Positions 7,267-15,126 of a stretch of 64,000 nt of DNA are shown one piece after another (the stretch's first letter is position 1; the number at the start of each line of letters is the position of its first letter). Source of the stretch: Pseudomonadota bacterium (GTDB lineage: Bacteria > Myxococcota_A > UBA796 > SXON01); assembly GCA_030685065.1 (NCBI GenBank), contig JAUXQH010000029.1, positions 1 through 64,000 on the forward strand, in the 5' to 3' direction. Under the pieces are notes generated by a model, which saw nothing but the letters and a program-made list of their open reading frames with translations, was not told where the DNA came from and searched no databases. The position numbers and the translations under genes are program-made.

Positions 7267-9318
7267 ATGACGATGGTTCGCCCCCCCCTCCGCGACCTCT
7301 CCACCCGCGCGCTCGACTGCGCGTCCTGCGGCAGCGCAGTGGACGCGGAGGATCTGACCTGCGGCCGCTGCTCCCACCCCCGTCCGGCAAGGGGATGGAG
7401 GCCCGTGGGCATCCGCGTCTCCGGCGATCGCGCGCGCGCGCTGCCGGGCCGTTCGGAGAGCGCCCCGGAGGTCGAGGAAGAACGCCCAGGGCGCCACGCG
7501 CCGCTCCGCCTGAGGGTTCGCCCCCCGTCCGAGGACGGCGTGCTGGACGAATTCGACTTCGCCGCCGAGGTGGTCGACGTCGTGACCGCCCATGACGCCG
7601 GGGGTGACCCCTCCGCCGAGCTCGCGCCCGGCCAGCTCTACGCGGCCCGCTACCGGGTGGAAGAGGTGCTGGGCCGCACCCACGGCGCCCACCGCTACTC
7701 GGCCATCCAGGAGCCGCTCGTTCGCCGGGTGGTCCTCACGGTGCTCCGCGGCGACGCGTCGGACGACGCCACGGTCGCGCTCGAGTCCCGCTTCCTGCGC
7801 GAGGCCGGCGTGCTCTCCCGCATGCGTCATCCGAGCCTCGCGCCGGTGCACGAAGCGGGGCGCTCCCCGGCGGGCACCTGCTTCGCCACGGAGGAGCTGC
7901 TCTACGGGTTCACCCTCAGGGACCTCATCGATCGCGGCTCCCTCGGCCCCGATCGGCTCGTCGCCATCGCGGCGGACATCGCGGGGGCGCTCGCGGCGCT
8001 GCACGAGGCAGGCGTTCCCCATCGCTGCCTCCGGGTCGATCAGGTGGTCGTGGGGCCGCGGATCTGGCGCGCCGGGGCCGGCGCCGAAGTCGCCCAGGTG
8101 GGCCGCTACGGCCTCGAGGTCACCCCCGAGGACGTGATCGAGAACCTCGATCCGGAGGCCGCCGTCGCGTGGGCCCCCGAGGTCCTCCGAGGCGAAGAGC
8201 CGGACGAGAGCGCCGACATCTACTCGCTGGGCGTGATCCTCTACCGGGCGCTCGCGGGGCGCGCCCCCTACCCGGGCACCGCGTCCGAGGTCATGGGCGC
8301 GCGCACGCTGGCGGATCCTCCGGCCCTGGTCCGGGATCGCGACGGCGGGCTGGCCGACAAGCTCCGCGACGTGACGGATCGCTGCCTCCAGGCCGCGCCC
8401 GAGCGCCGCTACCCCTCGGCCCGCGCCCTCCTCGCCGTGCTCGAGGAGCTCGCCCAGGCGCCCAAGGTCGTCGCGGTGGCCCCTGTTCCCGTCCGCGTCC
8501 ACGTGCCGGCGCCTCCGCAGGCCCTGCCGCTGCGCGGCCTGTTGATGGCGGCGTTCGCGGGAGCGTTCGTTCCCACGGTCGCGGTGCTGGCGCTCCTCTT
8601 CCGCACGTCCGGCACGCCCGGCGCGGATACGCCCGGCGTCGACGCTCCGCGCCCCGGCCCGGTCGCGACCGCGCCCGTGGTCGTGGCGGCCCCGGTCGTC
8701 GCACCCGTGGCCCCCCCGGTCGAGGCGGCCCCCGCTCCCGAGGCCTCGGTCGTACCCGCGGCTGCGCCGGCTACACCTTCGCCGGAAGCGTCGCGTCGCA
8801 CCCGTGAGCCGGCGCCGAGCCGCGCGCCCGTCGCCGTCCGTCCGGGCGCCAAGGGGACGGCGCTCGAGCCGGTCGTCCTCGAGCCCGCCGTCGCTCCGGC
8901 GTGGCCTCCGGTCGCCACGACCGAGCCCGTCGTCCTCGCCGCCGTCGCCGCGGAGCCCCGGGTCGCGCCGGTCGAGGCCCCCGAGGCCGCCCGCGCGGAG
9001 TCCCCCGTGGTGGTCGTGCCCGGCGCCGCGGCGCTGTCGGGCCTGTGGCTCGGCAAGGTCTCCGGCGGGTCGTTCGCGCTCGACATCGCGGTCGCGCCGG
9101 ACGGCCGCGTGACCGGGCGCGCGCGTCGCAGCGATGGTGCCAGCGAGGGCACCGTGGCAGGCCGCGTGAGCACCTCCGAGGATGGCCTGCGGGTCGAGCT
9201 CCAGGTGACCGAGGGCGCCGACACGACGAGCTACAGCGGCGGCGTGCTCGACGGCGAGCTCCGCGGCCGCATCTACGCCGGCGGCAAGGCCCAGGGCCGG
9301 TTCACCGCTCGTCGGTAG
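7267..9318 (+). CDS. Zinc-ribbon Ser/Thr-kinase-like membrane protein, probable pseudokinase
   Basis: A 683-aa protein with four parts. (1) A zinc ribbon has Cys18-Cys21 and Cys32-Cys35. (2) A bacterial Hanks-type kinase fold runs from about 118 to 395, with recognisable surroundings such as SADIYSLGVILYRALAGRAPYPG. (3) One membrane segment lies near 422-445 (LLMAAFAGAFVPTVAVLALL). (4) An Ala/Pro/Val-rich linker is followed by a C-terminal beta domain of about 90 aa. The catalytic signatures are eroded: HRD reads HRC (252-254), no DFG is found, and the VAIK lysine position reads VVLTVL. It is therefore more likely a scaffold or sensor than an active kinase. It stands alone as a transcription unit. 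Confidence 0.85.
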   Translation: MTMVRPPLRDLSTRALDCASCGSAVDAEDLTCGRCSHPRPARGWRPVGIRVSGDRARALPGRSESAPEVEEERPGRHAPLRLRVRPPSEDGVLDEFDFAAEVVDVVTAHDAGGDPSAELAPGQLYAARYRVEEVLGRTHGAHRYSAIQEPLVRRVVLTVLRGDASDDATVALESRFLREAGVLSRMRHPSLAPVHEAGRSPAGTCFATEELLYGFTLRDLIDRGSLGPDRLVAIAADIAGALAALHEAGVPHRCLRVDQVVVGPRIWRAGAGAEVAQVGRYGLEVTPEDVIENLDPEAAVAWAPEVLRGEEPDESADIYSLGVILYRALAGRAPYPGTASEVMGARTLADPPALVRDRDGGLADKLRDVTDRCLQAAPERRYPSARALLAVLEELAQAPKVVAVAPVPVRVHVPAPPQALPLRGLLMAAFAGAFVPTVAVLALLFRTSGTPGADTPGVDAPRPGPVATAPVVVAAPVVAPVAPPVEAAPAPEASVVPAAAPATPSPEASRRTREPAPSRAPVAVRPGAKGTALEPVVLEPAVAPAWPPVATTEPVVLAAVAAEPRVAPVEAPEAARAESPVVVVPGAAALSGLWLGKVSGGSFALDIAVAPDGRVTGRARRSDGASEGTVAGRVSTSEDGLRVELQVTEGADTTSYSGGVLDGELRGRIYAGGKAQGRFTARR

Positions 9319-9369
9319 CCAGGCGTTGCTCGCCTGCACGCGAGCGCCTCCGCGGCCCGGACTCGGCGT

Positions 9370-9375
9370 TAAGAA
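9370..9375 (+). promoter_or_regulatory. -10-like element before the gpsA-like gene
   Basis: TAAGAA ends 7 nt before the ATG at 9383 that opens a nine-codon reading frame. Confidence 0.35.
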
Positions 9376-9382
9376 GTCCGGC

Positions 9383-9412
9383 ATGCACCCCCGACCCGGA
9401 AGCTCCCCATGA
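9383..9412 (+). CDS. Possible leader peptide, 9 aa, overlapping the gpsA-like start
   Basis: ATG CAC CCC CGA CCC GGA AGC TCC CCA TGA encodes MHPRPGSSP. Its stop overlaps the start of the next gene as ATGA, and its ATG falls where a leaderless transcript would begin. It could couple translation to the downstream gene. Chance occurrence cannot be excluded, because GGAAG inside it could also serve as that gene's ribosome site. Confidence 0.3.
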   Translation: MHPRPGSSP

Positions 9413-10293
9413 ACGTCGCGATCGTCGGCACGGGCGACATCGTCGAGTCCCTCGCGCGGCTGGCGGCGGCCGCCGGAAACACGGTGACGGTGGGCGGCGC
9501 CCGTGGCCCGGAGGGCTTCGCGTCGACCACCGACCTCGCCACGCTCGCTCGCAGCACCGACCTGCTGCTGCTCGCCATGGCGCCGGACCACTTTCGCGGC
9601 ATCGTACGCGAGCTCGTTCCCGGGCCCGCCTCGCGCGCGGTGGTCGCGACCCGGGGGCTCGAGCCCGGCACCGGCAAGCGCCTCTCCGAGATCCTGGTCG
9701 AGGAGTCCGCCTGCCTGCGCGTCGGCGCGCTCGCCGGCCCCATCCTCCCCGGAGAGGTGCGGCGCAACAGCCCGTGCGCGGCGGTGGTGGCGTCTCCGTT
9801 CACGGAGGTCACCCGCGCCGCCTCGCAGGCGCTCCATTCGTCCGCATGCCGCATCTACAGCAGCCAGGACCTCCCGGGGGTCGAGCTCGCGGGCGCGCTG
9901 GTCGAGGTGCTCGCGATGGCCCTCGGGATCGCGCGCGGGCTCGGGCTCGGCGTCGGCGCGCAGGCGCTCATCGTCACGCGCGGGGTGGCGGAGGGCTCCC
10001 GCCTTGCGCGGATGGGCGGGGGCGACCCTCGCACGTTCTCCGGCCTCGCGGGCGTGGGCGAGCTGGTCGCGAGCGCCGCCCTGCCGGACCACCCCGGCTT
10101 CGTTCGCGGGCTGGCGCTCGCCCGGGGCGAGGCGGATCCCGCCGCCGCGGCGCTGTGCCAGGCGCTGCTCGGCCGCGTCGGTGACCTCCCGATCACCCAG
10201 GCGGTGGGCGCGCTCGCGGCGGGCAAGGCGAGAGCGGCCGAGGTGATCACGGGGCTGATGACGCGCGACAATCGCGAGGAGTTCGACGCGTGA
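9409..10293 (+). CDS. GpsA-like NAD(P)-binding dehydrogenase with altered active site
   Basis: A 294-aa protein with the layout of NAD(P)-dependent glycerol-3-phosphate dehydrogenase. It has an N-terminal Rossmann motif (VAIVGTGDI), a RGLEPGTGK segment at the place of the family's KGLE, AGPILPGEV at the place of SGPSFA-EV, and VELAGALVEVLAMALGI at the place of VELAGALKN. The catalytic Lys of ALKN is Val164 here, and the Lys of KGLE is Arg82. It is also about 35 aa shorter than usual GpsA. It may have a different substrate or be inactive. The stop overlaps the murI start (GTGA), so the two are co-translated. Confidence 0.75.
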   Translation: MNVAIVGTGDIVESLARLAAAAGNTVTVGGARGPEGFASTTDLATLARSTDLLLLAMAPDHFRGIVRELVPGPASRAVVATRGLEPGTGKRLSEILVEESACLRVGALAGPILPGEVRRNSPCAAVVASPFTEVTRAASQALHSSACRIYSSQDLPGVELAGALVEVLAMALGIARGLGLGVGAQALIVTRGVAEGSRLARMGGGDPRTFSGLAGVGELVASAALPDHPGFVRGLALARGEADPAAAALCQALLGRVGDLPITQAVGALAAGKARAAEVITGLMTRDNREEFDA

Positions 10294-11159
10294 TCGGCGT
10301 CTACGACTCCGGCTACGGCGGGCTCACCGTGCTCCGCGCGCTCCGCGCGGCCCTCCCCACCCACGACTTCGTCTACCTCGGCGACTCGGGGCGGGCGCCC
10401 TACGGCGGGCGTGACACCGACACCATCCTCGACTTCGCCGAGCAATGCGTGGAGCGCCTGTTCGAGGAGGGTTGCCCGGTCGTCGTGGTCGCGTGCCACA
10501 CGGTGTCGTGCGTCGCGCTGCGCCACCTCCAACGGCGCTACGGCGGCGCGCACCGGCGGGTGCTCGGCGTCACCATCCCCGCCGCGGAGGCCGCCGTGGC
10601 CGAGAGCCGCGGGCACATCGGCGTCATCGGGACCACGCGCACGGTGTCGTCCGGCACCTTCGCCGCCGAGGTCGCCAAGCTCGGCGCGCATCGCGTCACC
10701 CAGCGGGCGGCGCCGCTCCTGGCTCCCATCGTCGAGGAGGGCTGGGCGGACACCGAGATCGCGCACCTCGCCGTTGCGCGGTACGTCGAGGAACTCGGCG
10801 ACATCGACACCCTCGTGCTCGGCTGCACCCACTACCCGCTGCTCCGGCCCGCGTTTCTCGCCGCGCTCCCTCCGGGTGTGGCGCTGCTCGACCCCGCGCC
10901 GTTCGTGGCCGCGCGGCTGGCCGACTGGCTGGAGCGACACCCCGAGGTCCTCGAGCCCGGCGGCTCCATCCCCACGATCCCGCGCGCGAGCGCCGGCTCC
11001 CTCCGCATCCTGTGCACCGGCGAACCCGCGAATTTCCGCGCGCACGGCGAGCTGTTCCTCGGGGAGCCGCTCCCGATCGTCGCGCACGTGGCCGAGGAGG
11101 GCGGGCGCCTTGCCCACAAGGACCGCGTCGAGGTCCGGCTGGGGCAGGTCGTGCGGTAG
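10290..11159 (+). CDS. murI: Glutamate racemase
   Basis: This enzyme converts L- to D-glutamate for peptidoglycan synthesis in the cytoplasm. The 289-aa sequence has the family hallmarks: YDSGYGGLTVL near the start, GDSGRAPYG, the first catalytic Cys69 in VVACHTVS (usually ACNTAS, so Asn is His here), and the second Cys179 in LGCTHYPLL. The GTG start overlaps the stop of the gpsA-like gene by 4 nt. The pairing of a GpsA-like protein with MurI suggests the upstream protein serves envelope precursor supply, but this is inference. Confidence 0.92.
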   Translation: MIGVYDSGYGGLTVLRALRAALPTHDFVYLGDSGRAPYGGRDTDTILDFAEQCVERLFEEGCPVVVVACHTVSCVALRHLQRRYGGAHRRVLGVTIPAAEAAVAESRGHIGVIGTTRTVSSGTFAAEVAKLGAHRVTQRAAPLLAPIVEEGWADTEIAHLAVARYVEELGDIDTLVLGCTHYPLLRPAFLAALPPGVALLDPAPFVAARLADWLERHPEVLEPGGSIPTIPRASAGSLRILCTGEPANFRAHGELFLGEPLPIVAHVAEEGGRLAHKDRVEVRLGQVVR

Positions 11160-11181
11160 GAGCGCTGGGGGAAACGCGGGC

Positions 11182-12408
11182 CTACTCGTACAGGCTCGCC
11201 CGCGACTCCGGCTGACCGACGACGAACCGCTCCTCCATCCGCACGCGAAACGCCTCCTCCCCGGCCGAGTCGAGCCCGATGACGGCGCGATCGGTGCCCC
11301 ACGCCGTGAGCGTTCGCCCGTCCGGCAACCGGTCGATGTCGCCGAGGACGAGCGTGGTCACCGCGGGCTCGGGAGACCACTCCCACAGCACCCGCCCCTC
11401 CCAGTCGAGGGAGACCACGCGGGAGTGGCCGTCCAGCAGCTGGTTGTCGAAGAGCAGCAGGCCCCCCTCCGTCGCCTCCGGGGCGTGTTGGGGACCGAAC
11501 GGGTCGATGGCGGTGGCCCCCTCCAAGCGCCGCACCACCTGCCCCGAGGCCTCGTCGACCTCGAGCACCGTGCCCAGCCAGTAGAGCGAGATGAGCCAGG
11601 TGCCACGCGCATCGTCTCGCGCGATCCCGTTCGCGTGGGTCCAGTCGGCGCCCCCGGGGAGCGAGTCCCACCCCTCGTGGCGCTCGACGATCTCGGTCTC
11701 GAACGCGTCCCACACCACGCGCTCGGAGCCGTCCAAGCCCCGGAACACGAGCTGATCGCCGAAGACGTTCTCGCCCTCCACCAGCTGCTCGACCGTGCGC
11801 AGGTACGCGACACCCCCGCCCGGCAACACGCTCTCCTCCAGGAGGACGAACTCGTGGTGCGCGTCGGGCACCTCCAGCACCTGCACCGCGCCGCCGTCGA
11901 GCGGGACACGCCAGAGCTCGGACGGCACGTTCACCACGTTGTACCAGATGGCCGTCCCGTCCCAGGACGCGCTGGTGGTGTGGGGCTTCGACGCGGCGCT
12001 CCACGCGACGGTGCGGCCCTCGCCGTCGACCACCAGGGCCCCCGTGCGCTCGCCGTCGACCGCGACGTAGGGGATCACCACGAACCCCTCCCACGCGCCG
12101 AGCTCCAGCGTGACATCGGGGATGTCGCCGGGCATGGCGTTCGTCCGGACACTCACGTCGGCCACCGCGACCCCGGCCTCCTCGACGGTGAGCGTCACGA
12201 GCGCGTCGGGGGGGAGCCCCCACAGGGTGTGCCGATGGTGCGTGGCGACCACCCCGGGCGTCCGGTTCGCCGCCCCGGCGGAGACCGTGCCCAGCACCTC
12301 CTCGGCCGAGTCCCACTCGACGACCACGAGGGTGCCGACCTCGGCCTCCTCCACGACCGCGGTGACTTCGGGAGGGACGTCGGCGCAACCGATCAGGAAG
12401 AGCATCAT
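11182..12408 (-). CDS. Arylsulfotransferase (ASST)-like beta-propeller lipoprotein
   Basis: A 408-aa lipoprotein (MMLFLIGC, Cys 8) resembling the bacterial arylsulfotransferase propeller family. It has an N-terminal Ig-like strand region, then AWSAASKPHTTSASWDGTA, the DAHHEFVLLE segment typical of the family, DWTHANGIA and GDIDRLPDGRTL. Family enzymes use an active-site His to transfer sulfate between phenols in the periplasm. Whether this member is active cannot be judged. The long N-terminal extension in the track lies over the MoxR gene and is a shadow. The start is ATG 12408 (or 12405). Confidence 0.75.
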   Translation of the reverse strand: MMLFLIGCADVPPEVTAVVEEAEVGTLVVVEWDSAEEVLGTVSAGAANRTPGVVATHHRHTLWGLPPDALVTLTVEEAGVAVADVSVRTNAMPGDIPDVTLELGAWEGFVVIPYVAVDGERTGALVVDGEGRTVAWSAASKPHTTSASWDGTAIWYNVVNVPSELWRVPLDGGAVQVLEVPDAHHEFVLLEESVLPGGGVAYLRTVEQLVEGENVFGDQLVFRGLDGSERVVWDAFETEIVERHEGWDSLPGGADWTHANGIARDDARGTWLISLYWLGTVLEVDEASGQVVRRLEGATAIDPFGPQHAPEATEGGLLLFDNQLLDGHSRVVSLDWEGRVLWEWSPEPAVTTLVLGDIDRLPDGRTLTAWGTDRAVIGLDSAGEEAFRVRMEERFVVGQPESRASLYE

Positions 12409-12416
12409 CGGGGCCC

Positions 12417-12422
12417 AGCGTA
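12417..12422 (-). promoter_or_regulatory. -10-like element, near-leaderless start
   Basis: Minus-strand TACGCT ends 8 nt before the ATG at 12408. Confidence 0.35.
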
Positions 12423-12459
12423 ACGCCCGAGCGACTGGACAAGGTGCGCCCGTCGCGCG

Positions 12460-12465
12460 GACAAT
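12460..12465 (+). promoter_or_regulatory. -10-like element of the MoxR operon
   Basis: GACAAT ends 6 nt before the GTG at 12472. The same GACAAT hexamer precedes the starts at 16861 and 20109. Confidence 0.4.
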
Positions 12466-12471
12466 CCCCCG

Positions 12472-14076
12472 GTGTCCACCCGCTCCCCCCACGATCCCCG
12501 CCAGGTCAGCCAGTCCCCGACGCTCCCGGGCGCCGGCGCAACCGGCCCCCGGCCCTTCGACGTAGCCGACCTCTACGCCGGCCCCGCCACCCGCGCCGAG
12601 GGCCTCGCCGGGCAACGCGAGCCGGGCGCCCCCGCGCTCGACGAGAAGCTGCGGCAGGCCTACTTCTGGATCGTCAACCACGCGATCATCACCCCCTACT
12701 ACGACCTCGAGTTCAACGACGCGCCGCCCGCGACGCTGCGCTTCGGGGGCGCGGGCACGGAGGTGCGGCTGCCGACGGCGCAGTCCTACTCGTCGTTCGT
12801 GCTGCTCCCGCTCCTGACCTTCGCGAGCCGGAAGCGGTGCCTGTTCATCGGCGGCCCGGGCCGCGGCAAGACCGCGTCGGCGATGCTGATGGGGCTCCTC
12901 GCCGGCTACACCGTGCAGGACCTCCGGCGCGCGATCCAGCACGGCCAGCCGCAGATGACGGTGGCCGATCTCCTCGGCAACCCCCTCCCGAAAGACCTGA
13001 TGGCGGCCGCGCGCGCCGAGGACATCCGCATCGCCTGGCGCAAATGGTTGACCATGCGCGTGAAGATCGTCGACGAGTACAACCGCATTCCGACGCGCAC
13101 CCAGTCCGCGCTGCTGACGCTGCTCGCCGAGGGCTACGCCGAGATCCTCGACCAGACGATGGAGAGCCCGGAGAGCTCCTGGTTCCTCACCGCGAACGAC
13201 GACATGGGCGGCGGCACCTACCAGGTCATCGAGGCGCTGAAGGACCGCATCGACATCGTCGTCAAGGCGCTCGACTTCAACCCGCGCTTCCTCGGGGAGC
13301 TGATCACGCGGGTCGAGGAGCGGGTCAAGCCCGAGGACATCGTGCCGCCCGAGATCATCTTCACGCCCGAAGAGCTCGACCAGGTGTACCGGCAGACCTT
13401 GAAGATCCCCCTCCCCCGGCCCGTGCGCCGCCGCATCGAGTTCTTCGCCTCCCAGTTCGACTTCTGCGATCTGGCCGCGCGCGACCTCGAGTACAAGACC
13501 AAGGACACCATCCGCCTCGCCGGAAAGACGCTGGGGAGCGTCTGCGCGGCGGACTGCGGGCGCGACAAGGTCAAGGCGCTCTGCTCGCAGACGGAGAACG
13601 GATTCTCGGTGCGCGGCCTGATGACGCTCATCGGGTTCTGCAAGACCCTCGCGTGGTTCCGGGGCTCGGTCGAGGTGACCCTTCAGGACGTCCGTCAGAT
13701 CGTGCCGTGGATCCTCCACGAGAAGCTGATCCAGAACCCCTCCTCCCCGTTCTTCGACACCTCCGGCAACGGCGTGCTCCGCATCGACCGCATCGCCTGG
13801 ATCCGCCAGGCGTTCGACGCCGCCTGCGCCGAGTACGACCGCCTCGATCTCGACCGCGCCGATCCGCTCGAAGCCATCGACGCCACCTTCGACACCGGTC
13901 TGGACGGGGTCCCCGAGGCCGAGGTGAAGAAGCGCATCGCGACGGTCGAGGCGAGCCTGGGTGAGCTCGCGAAGAACACGAAGCTGCTCGCCCACGTCCA
14001 GAAAGACGTCCTGAAGCTGAAGTACTACCATCAGCGTTACTCCAACTATCTTCGGTGGTTGCAGTGGGCCCCTTGA
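12472..14076 (+). CDS. MoxR-family AAA+ ATPase
   Basis: A 534-aa AAA+ protein with Walker A GGPGRGKT (about 126-133), a MoxR-type Walker B IVDEYNRIPTRTQSALL (about 198-215, where the usual DEINR is DEYNR), and sensor-1 FLTANDDMGGGTY. A long C-terminal region follows the lid. MoxR ATPases act as chaperones that load cofactors or remodel complexes together with VWA-domain partners, and a VWA protein is encoded two genes downstream. The GTG start is supported by the GACAAT element. The stop overlaps the next start (TGATG). Confidence 0.9.
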   Translation: MSTRSPHDPRQVSQSPTLPGAGATGPRPFDVADLYAGPATRAEGLAGQREPGAPALDEKLRQAYFWIVNHAIITPYYDLEFNDAPPATLRFGGAGTEVRLPTAQSYSSFVLLPLLTFASRKRCLFIGGPGRGKTASAMLMGLLAGYTVQDLRRAIQHGQPQMTVADLLGNPLPKDLMAAARAEDIRIAWRKWLTMRVKIVDEYNRIPTRTQSALLTLLAEGYAEILDQTMESPESSWFLTANDDMGGGTYQVIEALKDRIDIVVKALDFNPRFLGELITRVEERVKPEDIVPPEIIFTPEELDQVYRQTLKIPLPRPVRRRIEFFASQFDFCDLAARDLEYKTKDTIRLAGKTLGSVCAADCGRDKVKALCSQTENGFSVRGLMTLIGFCKTLAWFRGSVEVTLQDVRQIVPWILHEKLIQNPSSPFFDTSGNGVLRIDRIAWIRQAFDAACAEYDRLDLDRADPLEAIDATFDTGLDGVPEAEVKKRIATVEASLGELAKNTKLLAHVQKDVLKLKYYHQRYSNYLRWLQWAP

Positions 14077-15110
14077 TGGAACAGGCGAGGCTGTCCGGCC
14101 CCGGCGCCGACTGGCTCGCCGAGCACCGCGTCCGGCTGAACGAGCGCTTCGAGCGTTCCCGGCGCCGGTTCCCCTCGCTCGACGCGGACGAGGTCCTCGC
14201 GCGCCTCGAGGCGGCCCTCCCCGCGGTGGCGGGCGCGGAGCCGGCGGCCGCGCGGCTCATGGACGTCGTCTACGACCTGGTGCTCCTGCACGCGGGCCGG
14301 GGCGCCTTCGCGCGGCACCCGGGGCTCGGCGTGCTGCTCGGCGAGACCTTCGCGGCGCTGCGCCCCACGCTCCTCACCGCGCCCACGTCGCTGCCCGGCG
14401 CGTTGTCCAACGCCGTCGAGAACCTCGGAGACGTGGGGGAGCCCTGGGCGCGGGCGCTGCCGGGCGTGGTCGGGACATCCGCGGACGCCACGGGTGGGGG
14501 GCTCGACGCGGCCACGCTCCTCGACGCGGGCGCGGTGCTGGCCTGGCGGCTCGGCGAGGCGCGGCTCCGCGAGAGGGCCCTCGATCGGGCACGCGGGTTG
14601 CCGGTCGCGACGGTGCGCGCCGCCCTGGCGCTCGGAGACATCGACGTGCCGACGGTCCTCGCCCGGCTGTCCGCCGACGCGTGGAACGATCCGCTGGAAT
14701 CGAGCGACAAGGCGTGGCGACGCGTGGGCGTGGCCGGGGGCTTCTCCGGCTTCGGCGGCCCGTTCGACGCGCCGCCCCGGGTGCTCGACGGCGGCGAGCC
14801 GCACCTGTTCCACGTCGTGAGCGGCGGGCGCTTCTACCGCGTGGACGCCGACCGCTTCGGCGCCCACGTCCGGCCCGAACCCGATCCGGGGCTCGGGATG
14901 CGCGAGGCGAGGAAGGGACACCTCCTGTCCGGCTGGATGGCCCCGAAGGGCGGATGGGCCGAGCCCGACGGCACGTTCCACCTCCCCGAGGGCAAGCTCC
15001 CCGTGCACGAGGAGGTGGGCCTGGACACGTGGACGCGCGTGGGCCACGTGATCGTGGCGGCCCGGCAAGACAGCCACGAGCTGCACGTGTACGCGACGGG
15101 CCCGCGGTGA
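14076..15110 (+). CDS. Unknown protein between MoxR ATPase and metallopeptidase-VWA
   Basis: A 344-aa soluble protein I do not recognise. The first two thirds are Ala/Leu/Arg-rich helix (for example LRERALDRARGLPVATVRAALALG), and the last part looks beta-rich, with repeated Gly/Trp turns such as KGHLLSGWMAPKGGWAEPDG. No nuclease, protease or nucleotide-binding motif is evident. Translation is coupled to the ATPase by TGATG, and the VWA gene follows 16 nt later. It is therefore the third component, perhaps the substrate, adaptor or effector of the pair. Confidence 0.75.
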   Translation: MEQARLSGPGADWLAEHRVRLNERFERSRRRFPSLDADEVLARLEAALPAVAGAEPAAARLMDVVYDLVLLHAGRGAFARHPGLGVLLGETFAALRPTLLTAPTSLPGALSNAVENLGDVGEPWARALPGVVGTSADATGGGLDAATLLDAGAVLAWRLGEARLRERALDRARGLPVATVRAALALGDIDVPTVLARLSADAWNDPLESSDKAWRRVGVAGGFSGFGGPFDAPPRVLDGGEPHLFHVVSGGRFYRVDADRFGAHVRPEPDPGLGMREARKGHLLSGWMAPKGGWAEPDGTFHLPEGKLPVHEEVGLDTWTRVGHVIVAARQDSHELHVYATGPR

Positions 15111-15126
15111 CCGGGGCGGCGTCCCG

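Noticed and set aside
9320-9336. Hairpin CAGGCG-TTGCT-CGCCTG after the pseudokinase gene as a terminator
   Set aside because: The stem is only 6 bp and no T-run follows, so an intrinsic terminator cannot be claimed.
6928-10092. 1054-aa minus-strand ORF
   Set aside because: Only its last part coincides with the real glutathione transferase region in another frame. The rest is antisense to the pseudokinase and gpsA-like genes, and no motif is found.
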